Notes under the pieces: model-generated
Seen by the model: only the letters and a program-made list of their open reading frames with translations
Told to the model about the DNA's origin: nothing
The model's database searches: none
Position numbers and translations under genes: made by a program
Shown: in pieces, positions 49,960 to 60,041 of the stretch
Layout of the letters: each line of letters begins with the position of its first letter
How positions within the stretch are numbered: the stretch's first letter is position 1
Origin: G036327475 sp036327475
GTDB lineage: Bacteria; Pseudomonadota; Gammaproteobacteria; Enterobacterales; Enterobacteriaceae
Direction: 5' to 3'
Length of the DNA: 64,000 nt
Assembly (NCBI RefSeq): GCF_036327475.1
Contig: NZ_CP132913.1
Location: 1,116,001 to 1,180,000 of the forward strand

Positions 49960-52533
49960 TTATTGGCTGGCAACGATATGATTCCCTCGTACATTAAGCT
50001 TAACCGGTTTACCTGGTAACAACTGACCAGATAGGATCTTCTGTGATAGCGGGTTTTCGATCTCTTGCTGAATGGCGCGCTTCAGCGGTCGTGCGCCATA
50101 CACTGGATCGAAACCGGATCTGCCGAGTAGCGCCAACGCCTCATCGCTGATGGTTGCAGTATAACCCCGCTCTTCCAAACGCCGGTACAGACGCTGTAGC
50201 TGAATCTGGGCAATCTCGGTGATGTGCTCGCAACTTAGCGGATGGAAGACGACAACTTCGTCCACACGGTTGAGAAACTCCGGCCGGAAATGATGGCTGA
50301 CAACTTCCAGCACGACATCCTTCATCTCCTGATAGTTCATCTGGCCGAAACGCTCTTGAATGATGTCTGACCCTAGGTTAGAGGTCATGATCACCACGGC
50401 ACTGCGAAAATCCACCGTACGTCCCTGACCATCGGTCAAGCGTCCGTCATCCAATACTTGCAGCAGAATATTGAAGACATCCAGATGCGCTTTTTCGATC
50501 TCATCCAGCAGAATAACTGAATAAGGCCGACGGCGCACTGCTTCGGTCAGATAGCCTCCTTCTTCGTAACCCACATAGCCTGGAGGAGCACCAACTAACC
50601 GCGACACCGAATGTTTTTCCATAAATTCGGACATGTCGATACGCACCATGGCATCGTCACCATCGAACAAAAATGTCGCCAGCGCTTTGCATAGCTCCGT
50701 TTTACCTACCCCGGTCGGCCCTAGGAACATAAAGGAACCGATGGGCCGGTTAGGATCCGCCAGTCCCGCACGGCTGCGGCGAATGGCGTTAGACACCGCT
50801 TCCACCGCCTCATTCTGCCCAATAACCCGCTGATGCAAATCCTGCTCCATGCGTAGCAGCTTCACCCGTTCGCTTTCCAACATCCGTGATACCGGGATAC
50901 CCGTCCAGCGAGCTAGCACTTCGGCTATCTCAATATCGGTCACCCGGTTACGCAGTAGGCGCAGACCCTTGCCCTCGGATTGGGAAGCCGTCGCCAGCTG
51001 TTTTTCCAGCTCGGGGATTTTGCCATATTGCAATTCAGACATCTGCGCCAGATCGCCGACACGACGCGCCTGCTCAATCAAAATCTTTGCCTGTTCCAGT
51101 TCCGCTTTCAAATGCTGCGTGCCCGACAAAGAGGCTTTTTCCGCTTTCCATTCCTCTTCAAGTTCAGAATAAGCGCGCTCTTTTTGCGCCAGTTCATCAT
51201 TAAGCATCGCCAACCGCTTGAGACTGGCGTCATCCGATTCTTTCCTTAGCGCTTGCTGTTCCAGCTTCAGTTGAATAATTCGTCGCTCCAGACGATCCAG
51301 TTCTTCCGGTTTGGAGTCTATTTGCATACGAATACTGGATGCGGCTTCATCGATAAGGTCAATCGCTTTGTCCGGTAATTGCCGGTTGGCAATATAACGA
51401 TGAGACAGCGTCGCGGCAGCGACAATGGCCGGGTCAGTTATCTGTACATGGTGATGTAGCTCATAACGCTCTTTTAATCCGCGCAGGATAGCGATGGTAT
51501 TTTCAACGTTCGGCTCGGCGACAAAAACCTTTTGGAAGCGCCGTTCCAGAGCTGCGTCTTTCTCGATAAATTTGCGATATTCATCAAGCGTCGTTGCCCC
51601 CACGCAATGCAATTCGCCGCGCGCCAGCGCGGGTTTGAGCATGTTACCGGCGTCCATCGCACCGTCTGCCTTACCGGCACCAACCATAATATGCAACTCG
51701 TCGATAAACAGGATGACATTGCCGTCCTGCTTGGATAAATCGCTCAATACGCCTTTCAGCCGTTCTTCAAATTCACCGCGGTATTTCGCGCCGGCTACCA
51801 GCGAGCCCATATCCAGCGACAATACCCGATTGTTTTTTAGGCCTTCGGGTACTTCGCCGTTGACGATACGCTGCGCCAGCCCCTCGACAATGGCGGTTTT
51901 ACCCACCCCGGGTTCACCGATGAGAACCGGGTTATTTTTGGTGCGACGTTGCAACACCTGAATCGTGCGACGAATTTCTTCGTCGCGGCCAATCACCGGG
52001 TCAAGTTTGCCTTGCTCGGCACGCTCGGTCAGGTTGATGGTGAACTTTTTCAGCGCCTGGCGATGATCTTCCGCGCCCTGATCGTTTACCTGTTCACCGC
52101 CACGCATTTGCTCAATCGCTTGAGTAATCATCGCCGTCGTGGCGCCTGCCGACTTCAGTAGCTCGGCCAGCGTACCGCGCGATTCCAGCGAGGCCAGAAC
52201 AAAGAGTTCTGATGAGATGAAACTGTCGGCGCGTTTTTGCGCCAGCTTGTCGCACAAGTTAAGCACGCGCACCAGATCTTGCGAAGGCTGCACATCGCCA
52301 CCAGTACCCTCCACCTGCGGCAGGCGCTCACAGGCCTGCTCTACCGCGCTGATAAACGGCACGATGTTGACGCCTGTGGATTGCAGAAGCGGACGCACGG
52401 TGCCGCCCTCCTGTTTCAGTAGGGCCGCCATCACATGTAAGGGTTCGATAAATTGATTGTCGCGCCCGAGGGCTATGGACTGAGCATCGGCGAGGGCAAG
52501 CTGGAATTTATTGGTAAGACGATCCAGACGCAT
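49960..52533 (-). CDS. clpB: Disaggregase ClpB
   Basis: AAA+ hexameric chaperone that rescues aggregated proteins with DnaK. 857 residues from ATG 52533, exactly the E. coli length; GGGAGGAG lies 4-11 bases upstream. N domain MRLDRLTNKFQLALADAQSI; first Walker A GEPGVGKTA near residue 206; the coiled-coil M domain about residues 400-530 (EELDRLERRIIQLKLEQQAL); second Walker A GPTGVGKTEL near residue 605; C-terminal GARPLKRAIQQEIENPLSQK. An upstream in-frame ATG at 52554 has no ribosome site. Intact, with a likely heat-shock promoter. Confidence 0.96.
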   Translation of the reverse strand: MRLDRLTNKFQLALADAQSIALGRDNQFIEPLHVMAALLKQEGGTVRPLLQSTGVNIVPFISAVEQACERLPQVEGTGGDVQPSQDLVRVLNLCDKLAQKRADSFISSELFVLASLESRGTLAELLKSAGATTAMITQAIEQMRGGEQVNDQGAEDHRQALKKFTINLTERAEQGKLDPVIGRDEEIRRTIQVLQRRTKNNPVLIGEPGVGKTAIVEGLAQRIVNGEVPEGLKNNRVLSLDMGSLVAGAKYRGEFEERLKGVLSDLSKQDGNVILFIDELHIMVGAGKADGAMDAGNMLKPALARGELHCVGATTLDEYRKFIEKDAALERRFQKVFVAEPNVENTIAILRGLKERYELHHHVQITDPAIVAAATLSHRYIANRQLPDKAIDLIDEAASSIRMQIDSKPEELDRLERRIIQLKLEQQALRKESDDASLKRLAMLNDELAQKERAYSELEEEWKAEKASLSGTQHLKAELEQAKILIEQARRVGDLAQMSELQYGKIPELEKQLATASQSEGKGLRLLRNRVTDIEIAEVLARWTGIPVSRMLESERVKLLRMEQDLHQRVIGQNEAVEAVSNAIRRSRAGLADPNRPIGSFMFLGPTGVGKTELCKALATFLFDGDDAMVRIDMSEFMEKHSVSRLVGAPPGYVGYEEGGYLTEAVRRRPYSVILLDEIEKAHLDVFNILLQVLDDGRLTDGQGRTVDFRSAVVIMTSNLGSDIIQERFGQMNYQEMKDVVLEVVSHHFRPEFLNRVDEVVVFHPLSCEHITEIAQIQLQRLYRRLEERGYTATISDEALALLGRSGFDPVYGARPLKRAIQQEIENPLSQKILSGQLLPGKPVKLNVRGNHIVASQ

Positions 52534-52573
52534 AACTCCTCCCATATTGGTCAAAATTGCTACCCTGGAAATT

Positions 52574-52601
52574 AAATAAGGTCGTTTACTTAAAATTCAA
52601 G
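52574..52601 (-). promoter_or_regulatory. Sigma-32 type promoter of clpB
   Basis: Minus strand CTTGAA, 14 bases, CCTTATTT, about 40 bases before the clpB ATG. This fits the heat-shock consensus (CTTGAAA, 11-16 bases, CCCCATNT) with one or two mismatches in the -10. Confidence 0.55.
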
Positions 52602-52779
52602 GGATATTTCGCCAACAAGCGGGAAGATTGTTGCTATCCATCCTGGACCTCTTCGGCAAGAGATTGTATCAGCCAAAAGCTACCATACGCCCGGTGACAT
52701 CATCGCGCTAAATAGGAGAAAAGTGTTGTTTTTTTCGTGCAATGCTCATCGCCATAATACGGCGCGGTCCCGGCCATTC

Positions 52780-53294
52780 TCAGAGGTAAACGCGCTAATT
52801 GATAGAGATCGGCCAGATAATTTCGCCACACGGGATGAACGCGCCGGCGGCCGCGGGGTCGTGGCGGGTAGATAAGGCGTCTTTTAACCTCAGCGCCCAG
52901 CCCACCTCAAATGCCGTTGGCCCAAGGCCGGACCCGTCAGGCAAGTATGTCCTCGCGCGGCGCCTGAAACGCCGCCAGCGTCTGCTCTAGTACGCCAGCG
53001 CGCATCCCGTCCTGCGCGACCGCAAAACGGCACCGGCAAATGATCTGTTGTCATTGCGGCGCAAACCTCGCCAGGCCTGCGTGTATAGACCGCATCCCGC
53101 GCAGCGACGTCGGTGCCGCGTCTTCAACACCACCACATCGACGCCGTGCATTTAGGTCAGATAGCGAGGTGCGACGGGAAAACAGCGATTTTCGACAACG
53201 GCGTCGGGATTATCCCCGACATGATCCCTAAGCGAATCGTGCTATAGGCGCGAACCTGGGAGGCGCGGGCCAGTCGATAGAATAACCCGCCTCA
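52780..53294 (-). pseudogene. pgeF: PgeF (YfiH) multicopper-oxidoreductase-fold protein, pseudogene
   Basis: PgeF edits peptidoglycan precursors with a mis-incorporated residue. In several frames: DSLRDHVGDNPDAVVENR, RPGEVCAAMTTDHLPVPFCG (the site normally T-A-D-C-L-P-V, so the metal/active-site Cys is now His), LGPTAFEVGWALRLKDAL and AAGAFIPCGE. The C-terminal 60 residues are missing. Position between rluD and clpB matches E. coli. Broken by at least four frame changes. Confidence 0.82.
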
Positions 53295-54271
53295 CAGCTG
53301 ATCGATACTTTCCTTAAACAGTTCCGTATCCTCTTTCAACGCCGCTATCAGCACCACCATATCCTGCGGCAGCGGAGCATACCATTCCATTTCAATCGAG
53401 GTGATGGGATGGTAAAGCCGCAGCAAAGTAGCATGCAGCGCCTGGCGATCAAAGAGGCGCAACACTTCGTTAAACGCCTCACTAGCGCCTTTCGTCGGCC
53501 GATGACGGCCGCCATAAAGGGGATCGCCTACCAGCGGATGATTGATATGCGCCATATGAACGCGGATCTGATGGGTGCGGCCGGTCTCCAGACGCAGGCG
53601 CAGGCGAGTATGGGCGCGAAAATGCTCCATAATACGGTAATGGGTCACCGCTGCCTTTCCCATCGGATGGACCGCCATACGCGTCCGCTTGGCGACGTTG
53701 CGAGCGATTGGCTGCTCCACAGTGCCGTCGGAGGTCATGATGCCGACAGTCACGGCCTCATACTCGCGGGTTATCTCTCGTGCCTGGAGTGATTTCACCA
53801 AGCGGGTTTGCGCCGGCACGGTCTTGGCCACCACCATCAAACCGGTAGTAATTTTGTCCAGTCGATGAACGATCCCCGCTCGTGGTACATCCACGATGGG
53901 GGGGAAATAGTGCAAGAGCGCGTTCAATACGGTGCCATCGACATTGCCGGCGCCTGGATGAACCACCAAATCGCGGGGTTTGTTGATGACAAGAATATCG
54001 CCATCTTCATAAACAATATTCAACGGGATAGCTTGCGCTTTCCAGCGCGGCTCTTCTTCTATAATAGCTTGTATTTCAATGAGTTCACCGCCTAGCATTT
54101 TTTTTTTGGCACCGCCGTGACTTGTCCGTTCACCATCACCCGGCTGTCAAGGATCCAGGCTTTTATCCGCGATCGTGAATAATCAGGAAAGATTTCAGCC
54201 AAAGTCTGATCTAAACGTTGCCCGAGTTGTGATTTATTCACCATTCCGGTGAGGTGTTGATGCTGTGTCAT
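53292..54271 (-). CDS. rluD: 23S rRNA pseudouridine synthase RluD, frameshifted in a run of ten A
   Basis: RluD makes pseudouridines 1911, 1915 and 1917 in helix 69 of 23S rRNA. The start ATG 54271 gives GQRLDQTLAEIFPDYSRSRI (S4-like domain) up to VPKKK, then a stop, because the coding strand has ten A at 54108-54117. From there the correct frame is open from MLGGELIEIQAI through the catalytic GIVHRLDKITTGLMVVAK to the normal C-terminus, with no other fault. Adding one A gives 981 bases and 326 residues, exactly the E. coli length. RNA polymerase slippage on poly-A could restore the frame; otherwise the S4 domain is lost. Divergent from bamD. Confidence 0.8.
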
Positions 54272-54402
54272 ATAATGTATCTTCGTTAACGTTGAGTTTT
54301 CACGGCGATACCGCTTAAAATAGCATGCTATTGTAGCTGGTCCTATCCGAGAACTAAACGGACAATCTCCAGGAATAACACTCCGAGGATAAGCAAAGCC
54401 TC

Positions 54403-55137
54403 ATGATGCATATGAAATATCTGATGGCAGCCGCCACACTGAGCCTGGTACTGGCGGGTTGTTCCAGTAACAACAAAAACGCCGTTCCCGATAATCCCCC
54501 CTCCGAAATCTATTCTTCCGCACAGCAAAAACTGCAGGACGGCAATTATAAAGGCGCTATCAAGGAGCTGGAGGTGCTGGATAACCGCTATCCATTCGGT
54601 CCCTACGCGCAACAGGTTCAGCTTGACTTGATTTACGCTTACTACAAATCCACCGACCTGCCTCTGGCGCGGGTCTCCATCGATCGTTTTCTACGGCTTA
54701 ATCCCACTCATCCGAATGTCGACTACGTGCTTTACATGCGCGGTTTGACTGATATGGCGCTGGACGACAACGCATTACAGGGATTTTTCGGCGTGGACCG
54801 TTCCGATCGCAACCCGGAGCATGCGCGTGCGGCGTTTCGCGATTTTACGCAGCTGATTCGTAGTTACCCAAACAGCCAGTATGCCATGGATGCCACTAAA
54901 CGTCTTGTTTATCTCAAAGACCGGCTGGCCAAGCATGAACTGTCGGTAGTAGAGTACTATAACAAACGCGGCGCCTATGTGGCGGTAGCCAACCGCGTTG
55001 AACAAATGCTGCGCGACTTTCCCGATACGCAGGCGACGCGCCAAGCGCTCCTCTATATGAAAAAAGCCTATCAGGAATTACAATTGAACAACCAGGCGGG
55101 TAAAGTGACGAAGATTATCGCGTCAAACCCGTCCTAA
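54403..55137 (+). CDS. bamD: Outer-membrane assembly lipoprotein BamD
   Basis: Essential component of the BAM complex that inserts beta-barrel proteins. 244 residues (E. coli 245): signal peptide MMHMKYLMAAATLSLVLAGC with lipobox LAGC, then five TPR units (SAQQKLQDGNYKGAIKELEV, YPFGPYAQQVQLDLIYAYYK, NPTHPNVDYVLYMRGLTDMA, GFFGVDRSDRNPEHARAAF, YPNSQYAMDATKRLVYLKDR). Intact, monocistronic here because raiA downstream is gone. Confidence 0.96.
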   Translation: MMHMKYLMAAATLSLVLAGCSSNNKNAVPDNPPSEIYSSAQQKLQDGNYKGAIKELEVLDNRYPFGPYAQQVQLDLIYAYYKSTDLPLARVSIDRFLRLNPTHPNVDYVLYMRGLTDMALDDNALQGFFGVDRSDRNPEHARAAFRDFTQLIRSYPNSQYAMDATKRLVYLKDRLAKHELSVVEYYNKRGAYVAVANRVEQMLRDFPDTQATRQALLYMKKAYQELQLNNQAGKVTKIIASNPS

Positions 55138-55163
55138 CGGCGCTGCGCGGATCAATCCAGCGG

Positions 55164-55191
55164 CAGCGCCAGTATGATTATACTGGCGCTG
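55164..55191. terminator. Inverted repeat after bamD (possible terminator)
   Basis: A perfect 12-bp stem cagcgccagtat / atactggcgctg with a 4-base loop, 27 bases after the bamD stop. No T-run follows, so intrinsic termination is uncertain; it may stabilise the transcript end. Confidence 0.5.
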
Positions 55192-55221
55192 ACAAGAAGA
55201 TAAAATCCGTTACTGACCCAT

Positions 55222-55994
55222 GCACACAACCCATCCTCTCCACCTGATTATCGAAGATTCCATGTTAACGCAGCACGGCCCTGCTGCAACTGGATTTTAA
55301 TCATCAAGAGGAGCGCTCTGCGCGCACCGTGTTTCTGGGTCACAATGTTTCTATCCCTACCGACGGCGCGACAGTATGGCGCGCGCTATTTTGAGCAGGT
55401 TATAGAGTGCGGTTGCCAAAAATTCGGCGATATCGTGCATTACTGGAAACTGGCCAGGCGGAACACGGTATTTTACCGATTGAAAACGGCAGTTCTAGTT
55501 CAATCAACGAAGTGTTACAGTACACCTACCTGTCTACCTGTCCTGATGGGCGAAATCGTTATTCCAATCGAACGCTTCCCACAGTGGGAATTCGAGTACT
55601 ACGCAAGCACTTACCGCGGCCATGGAAAGTGGCACAGCTTAACCGACCCACCATCGCCGCGCGAGGTAGCTGACGGGGCGGGCTTTTACGGTTTGCAAGC
55701 ACTGGAAAATAGCCTGGCCAATCATCTCGTACTTGCCCGCAAACCTATCGACTTCACCGAGCAAGTGCCGGCGAAAACCGCGCTTGTCATGGTCACCAAT
55801 CAGCAATCCGCGTGATGACTCTCCTGAAGAGTCCCGGCCGATACACGGCAATACACATGAAGAGATGTTTATACTGATGTGCAGGCTAAGAAAATGCAAA
55901 AAGAATTGCGCGAGCTTCAGGCAATGAAGCAGTCGCTGAAGGTCTTTGGCTGCTACCCGAGTGAAATGCCCTGTCAGTGGACCCTGCATAATCC
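55222..55994 (+). pseudogene. pheA: Chorismate mutase/prephenate dehydratase PheA, truncated pseudogene
   Basis: The N-terminal mutase domain is reduced to its last piece (LHLIIEDSMLTQ). In the dehydratase part, fragments RQYGARYFEQVIECGC, GFYGLQALENSLANHLVLAR, TEQVPAKTALVMVTNQQSA, then in other frames RPIHGNTHEEMF, VQAKKMQKELRELQAMKQSL and KVFGCYPSEM. At least five frame changes. raiA and the pheL attenuator, which precede pheA in E. coli, are missing. Phenylalanine synthesis by this route is lost. Confidence 0.88.
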
Positions 55995-56039
55995 GCGCCG
56001 GGCATCAGCAGCATCTGCCGTGCCATGCGTGATAACGTC

Positions 56040-57122
56040 TTATTTGCGACTATCGTTTGACCTGATGCAATAACACGCGGCTTTTTCCGCAAAGAAATTG
56101 TCGACATAATCGCCGAACCAGCGGCCGATGTGGGCAAATCGCGCGATGAACGCCTGTTTATTCTCCAGCGACGCGATCGCCGCGCCGAAACGCCAGTAAT
56201 GGCGCTTGATCGACGCCAGATTGTATTCGGAAGCCATAAGATATCGGTATACAGCTTGGGATCCTGCGCCAAGATGCGTCAAATCATAGTTAACTCAATC
56301 AGGTAGGTAACCAGGTCGACATTCTCCTTCTCCAGATCCATGCCATAGGCAAAAGCAGCGAAATGATGCGGTATTTGAATGAAGGACATGCTTCGATCGT
56401 GCTCAACGGCGCTACTGCGGTGCAATCGCGCGTCCATGCCTGGATTGGTTCCGGGGCCACTGATAACCGCCTGCTGGCGCCCTTCGCAGTACACGACTAC
56501 CTGCTTTACCAGACGCCGCTATTTGGGCCGAACATCGGATACAGACCAAGAACCGGCCCATTGTGTGCCGCTAGCATCGCCTGTAGTGGCGCGTTTTGCC
56601 GAGACCAGCTAGACCAAGAGGCAACTTCCCGTAGCGTCAGCAATTGCTCAATAACCCGCACAGTCAAATGAATAGGCACACTGACATCGCTCTTCACACA
56701 TCTGCCAGCAGGGCGTCGGAGCACAGCTAGTCTTCTTTCTCGAGGGTGTGGACCTGGTATCCAGAAAGTGTCAGCATTTTTCCAAACAAACGCCACATTT
56801 ATCCTTGACCGACCATGATCGCTGCAGGTCGCAACTGCGGGCACGGAGTCTTAAAACCTTTGTCGTTTTCGCTGGCGTAGGATTCTCGCGTTACGCATCG
56901 CAACACGTCTTCAATCAAATCCGGCGGTACGCTCAGCCGCGGCTTCTCGGCGGCAAGAGGTTAGCATCGCCTGTAGCGGCGCGTTTTGCCGATCGGCGTG
57001 GCTCTTGACCTCGCCGACCTCAGCAACCAGCGACAGGCGTTTAGTCAGCAGATCCAGCAATCCCTTGTCAACCTCATCAATCTTATCTCGTGGACGAGGA
57101 GGTTAAGCAGTTCTGCTACCAT
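56040..57122 (-). pseudogene. tyrA: Chorismate mutase/prephenate dehydrogenase TyrA, pseudogene
   Basis: The ATG at 57122 lies in the last codons of aroF, with GTAGGGGAG as ribosome site. Remnants: MVAELLNLL, PPDLIEDVLRCVTRESYASE, NDKGFKTPCPQLRP, VPIHLTVRVIEQL, APLQAMLAAHNGPVLGLYPM, SAVEHDRSMSFIQ, HFAAFAYGMDLEKENV and the end FGDYVDNFFAEKA. Many stops and frame changes. A 31-base segment occurs twice inside it (56572-56602 and 56962-56992). Tyrosine synthesis by this route is lost. Confidence 0.88.
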
Positions 57123-58207
57123 GCCGCGACTTCTCCCCTACCCTGTCGCAGCGGCAATACCGTCAGCAATTCGTCGTGCAACTGGCGTAGCAAACTGTCG
57201 GTACTTTCCCAGTCAATACAAGCGTCGGTCACCGATACGCCGTAGCGCATATCCTCACGCGACAGTTCCGAAGGCTGGCTACCGGCATGAATATGGCTTT
57301 CCAGCATTAAACCGATAATGGAACGATTACCGGCCTTGATTTGCGCCAACACAGACTGCGCCACCTCTGCTTGACGGTGATAGTCTTTATTGGAGTTGCC
57401 GTGGCTGCAATCGATCATCAACGCCGCTGCGAGACCTACGGCCGCCATTTGTTGCTCACAGTCAGCGATATCGTGCGGATGGTAATTAGGTTGCTTGCCG
57501 CCGCGCAAAATAACGTGTCCGTCAGGATTACCGCGTGTTTGCAGTAGACAAACCTGACCCGCCTGATTAATGCCCATAAAGCGATGGGCCATAGCCGCGG
57601 CGCGCATCGCATTAATCGCGGTGGCCAGGCTGCCGTCGGTGCCGTTTTTAAATCCTACCGGCATGGACAGACCTGATGCCATCTCCCGGTGGGTCTGGGA
57701 TTCTGTCGTACGGGCGCCAATGGCCGACCAGCTGAAGAGATCGCCAAGGTATTGCGGACTATTAGGATCCAGGGCTTCCGTTGCCAAAGGTAGCCCCATT
57801 CTCACCAGTTCCAGCAACAGACCGCGGGCGATTTGCAGTCCGGCCTCGACATCAAAAGATCCATCCATGTAAGGATCGTTGATCAGGCCTTTCCAACCGA
57901 TGGTGGTGCGGGGTTTCTCAAAATAGACGCGCATAACGATATACAGCTGATCGCTCAATTCAACTGACAGGGCTTGCAGGCGGCTGGCATAGTCAAGGGC
58001 AGCATCGGTATCGTGAATGGAACAAGGTCCGCAGACCACCAACAGGCGCGGATCGCGTCCGTGGATGATATCCGCAATTGTGCGCCGAGATTCAGCGATA
58101 GCATGCTGCTCAGACTCGCTTAAAGGAAACTGACGTTTTAGTTCTTCGGGTGTGATCATCACCTGCTCATTACTGATATGGACGTTATTGAGCGCGTCTT
58201 TTTGCAT
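57116..58207 (-). CDS. aroF: 3-deoxy-7-phosphoheptulonate synthase, Tyr-sensitive (AroF)
   Basis: First enzyme of the shikimate pathway, condensing PEP and erythrose-4-phosphate. 363 residues (E. coli 356), opening MQKDALNNVHISNEQVMITP. Conserved VVCGPCSIHD, MRVYFEKPRTTIGWKGLIND, ALDPNSPQYLGDLFSWSAIG, ARTTESQTHREMASGLSMPV, ILRGGKQPNYH and DCSHGNSNKDY with metal ligands Cys, His, Glu, Asp. The C-terminus extends a few residues into the tyrA start. Intact although both Phe and Tyr branch genes beside it are dead; chorismate would still be needed for folate and quinones. Confidence 0.95.
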   Translation of the reverse strand: MQKDALNNVHISNEQVMITPEELKRQFPLSESEQHAIAESRRTIADIIHGRDPRLLVVCGPCSIHDTDAALDYASRLQALSVELSDQLYIVMRVYFEKPRTTIGWKGLINDPYMDGSFDVEAGLQIARGLLLELVRMGLPLATEALDPNSPQYLGDLFSWSAIGARTTESQTHREMASGLSMPVGFKNGTDGSLATAINAMRAAAMAHRFMGINQAGQVCLLQTRGNPDGHVILRGGKQPNYHPHDIADCEQQMAAVGLAAALMIDCSHGNSNKDYHRQAEVAQSVLAQIKAGNRSIIGLMLESHIHAGSQPSELSREDMRYGVSVTDACIDWESTDSLLRQLHDELLTVLPLRQGRGEVAAW

Positions 58208-58317
58208 GATACTGATCCTGACTCTGTGAGGTGGCCGTAAGGCGTTACATTAAACCATCGCAAAAGCGTCTAGAAAGCTACCTTACCCAGCAATCGTAAA
58301 GTTTTTTAATTCAAAAA

Positions 58318-58335
58318 TGTAAATAAATTATTACT
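58318..58335. promoter_or_regulatory. Possible TyrR box near aroF
   Basis: TGTAAATAAATTATTACT fits TGTAAA-N6-TTTACA at the first half and partly at the second. It lies about 110 bases upstream of the aroF start. Confidence 0.4.
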
Positions 58336-58504
58336 CATTAGGCAAAAAATCGACACGGACAGAGACAGCAAGCCTCTCTTTTCAAGACGGCGTCTTGGTC
58401 ACAATCAATTCGCCGAAAGCGCGTGATTCGGCGCTTTATGATACGCAAGCACGACAAAATTTAAACCTATTATTCCTCTTAGCATGTCAAACTGCTGGTC
58501 AGCG

Positions 58505-58546
58505 TGTAAAAAATAAATTACACTAATACTAATCGTACAGTTTACA
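58505..58546. promoter_or_regulatory. Tandem TyrR boxes upstream of aroF
   Basis: Two sites 24 bases apart: TGTAAA-aaataa-ATTACA (58505-58522) and a half-matching site ending TTTACA (58529-58546). E. coli aroF is repressed by tyrosine-bound TyrR from three such boxes, so the same control is inferred. Confidence 0.5.
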
Positions 58547-58623
58547 CTGCGGTGGCACGGCTTTTAGCGCATCTGCCCTTCTAGCGGAAAGGGGTCTATA
58601 TCCCGTCAACGCGAGTGTGCTCT

Positions 58624-59070
58624 ATGCTAAAATTATTTCTCATTACTTGGATATCTGCTGGCAGGTTGTAGCGGCGACGTTCTCGCCGCCAGTGCCTATC
58701 ACGAGATTCACCATGGACATCAGCGACGGGTAGGCCATGCGCAACAACAATGCTCTGACGAAATAGTATGCTATTCCTCAGATCGATCGTGAGGACTATT
58801 TATCGGGATACCCCATGGAACAGGCCGAACTCGACAGACCGACCGCGCTGCGTGTGTAGGAAAAGGGCGTAACTTCCCGGCCAGCTGCAATGGTATCGCC
58901 AACGACAAGCTATTACGGCAACAATGGCAAACGGGAATGGATCGCGTTAGCCGTTAAGGTGACGCGACTATACTGGCTTTAACAAAGCGTAATGGCGCGA
59001 TTCAACCCATGTTATCCAGCTGACGACTGGGCGATGTGCTTGCCACGCCCGCGGAGCTTTAGCAGTAATA
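58624..59070 (+). pseudogene. yfiL: Lipoprotein YfiL, pseudogene
   Basis: ATG 58624 gives MLKLFLIT; after a frame change LLAGCSGDVLAASAYHEI shows a lipobox. YLSGYPMEQAELDR and NFPASCNGIANDKLLRQQWQ match the E. coli YfiL pattern 'FPASCNNVENASQLHEVWQKG' (DUF2799). Frameshifts and stops are frequent. E. coli has yfiL directly after aroF, which supports the call. Function of the family is unknown. Confidence 0.65.
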
Positions 59071-60041
59071 GCCCTTCTTTGATGTCCGGACTAATTGATG
59101 CCATCAAGGGCAAATTGATCGCTAATAGATAAGCGTCAGCGGAATAACAATTACGCCTGCCGTTTTCGCATTTTACTGCTTAGCGTCATGGCTATCTATT
59201 ATTATGGAATAATAGCTTGCGCTATTCTCAATAGCATTTATTCGGTCGTGAGATATTAACGAAACATGAAGTCAAAAACTTACAACCTCTGAAAACGTAG
59301 ACCGTTGCTCTCGGTGGTTATCGCTTTCTCCATTTCACGTGAAGATTCCAAAGGGGCTGTTAATTCCTGACCGTTGAGATCGATGCGTGATTAGCTAAAT
59401 AGAATAATCAACTAAGTTATAATGCAGTAAAAACAATAACGCGATGCCTGAGTGTGGCGACGGCGTTGAGGTATGCCGATATTCGGAAGGAACAAATAGT
59501 CTTTGTTGTGAACAACATTATTATTTTCTTCTAAAAATAAATTCTTTTAACGTCATCTAAAACTCGTAATAATACACATTACGAAGCAGAGCCAAAACCT
59601 CGAACTCTTTCTTGCGTAGCTGATGGAAAGTGCCTTATAATTCCAAGTAGCGTTTTATAAACATTAGCTAACCTATCTTCTGTCACAGACCTTATTCTGT
59701 GTTGTTGTTATTTTGTAACTACGCTAATTTTTAAGCGATAATTTTCAAGCGAAAATTCATGTTAAGTGAAAACCACTAATAAGAAGCCTACAAATCCTGA
59801 TAACTAATCCATTATCTCGTCGCCGGAAAAACCGTCTGAATCAGAGAAACCTTTAATTTAAACGTTAAGTCATTTTCATTAATAATTATGATCCTACAAC
59901 ATTATAATAACATCCATAAGGATAACTGATTCTATATCAAGATCAAAGAATAATTCGTCCTCTATTTTAATTTCCGACATGGGTCGGACAGTGACAGTAG
60001 ATAATGGGTTCATTACAATAGAATGATATAACTAAATCACT
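59071..60041. other. AT-rich region, nothing recognised
   Basis: About 970 bases of low-GC sequence with no frame longer than a few dozen codons and no motif I recognise. yfiR, yfiN and yfiB, which follow yfiL in E. coli, are not seen. It marks the junction to the secretion-island remnant. Confidence 0.6.

Noticed and set aside
55164..55191. pheL attenuator terminator
   Set aside because: Stem sequence differs from the known attenuator, no leader peptide with a Phe run precedes it and no T-run follows.
59071..60041. Replication origin or large regulatory locus in AT-rich DNA
   Set aside because: AT-richness alone; no clustered DnaA boxes or conserved arrangement seen.
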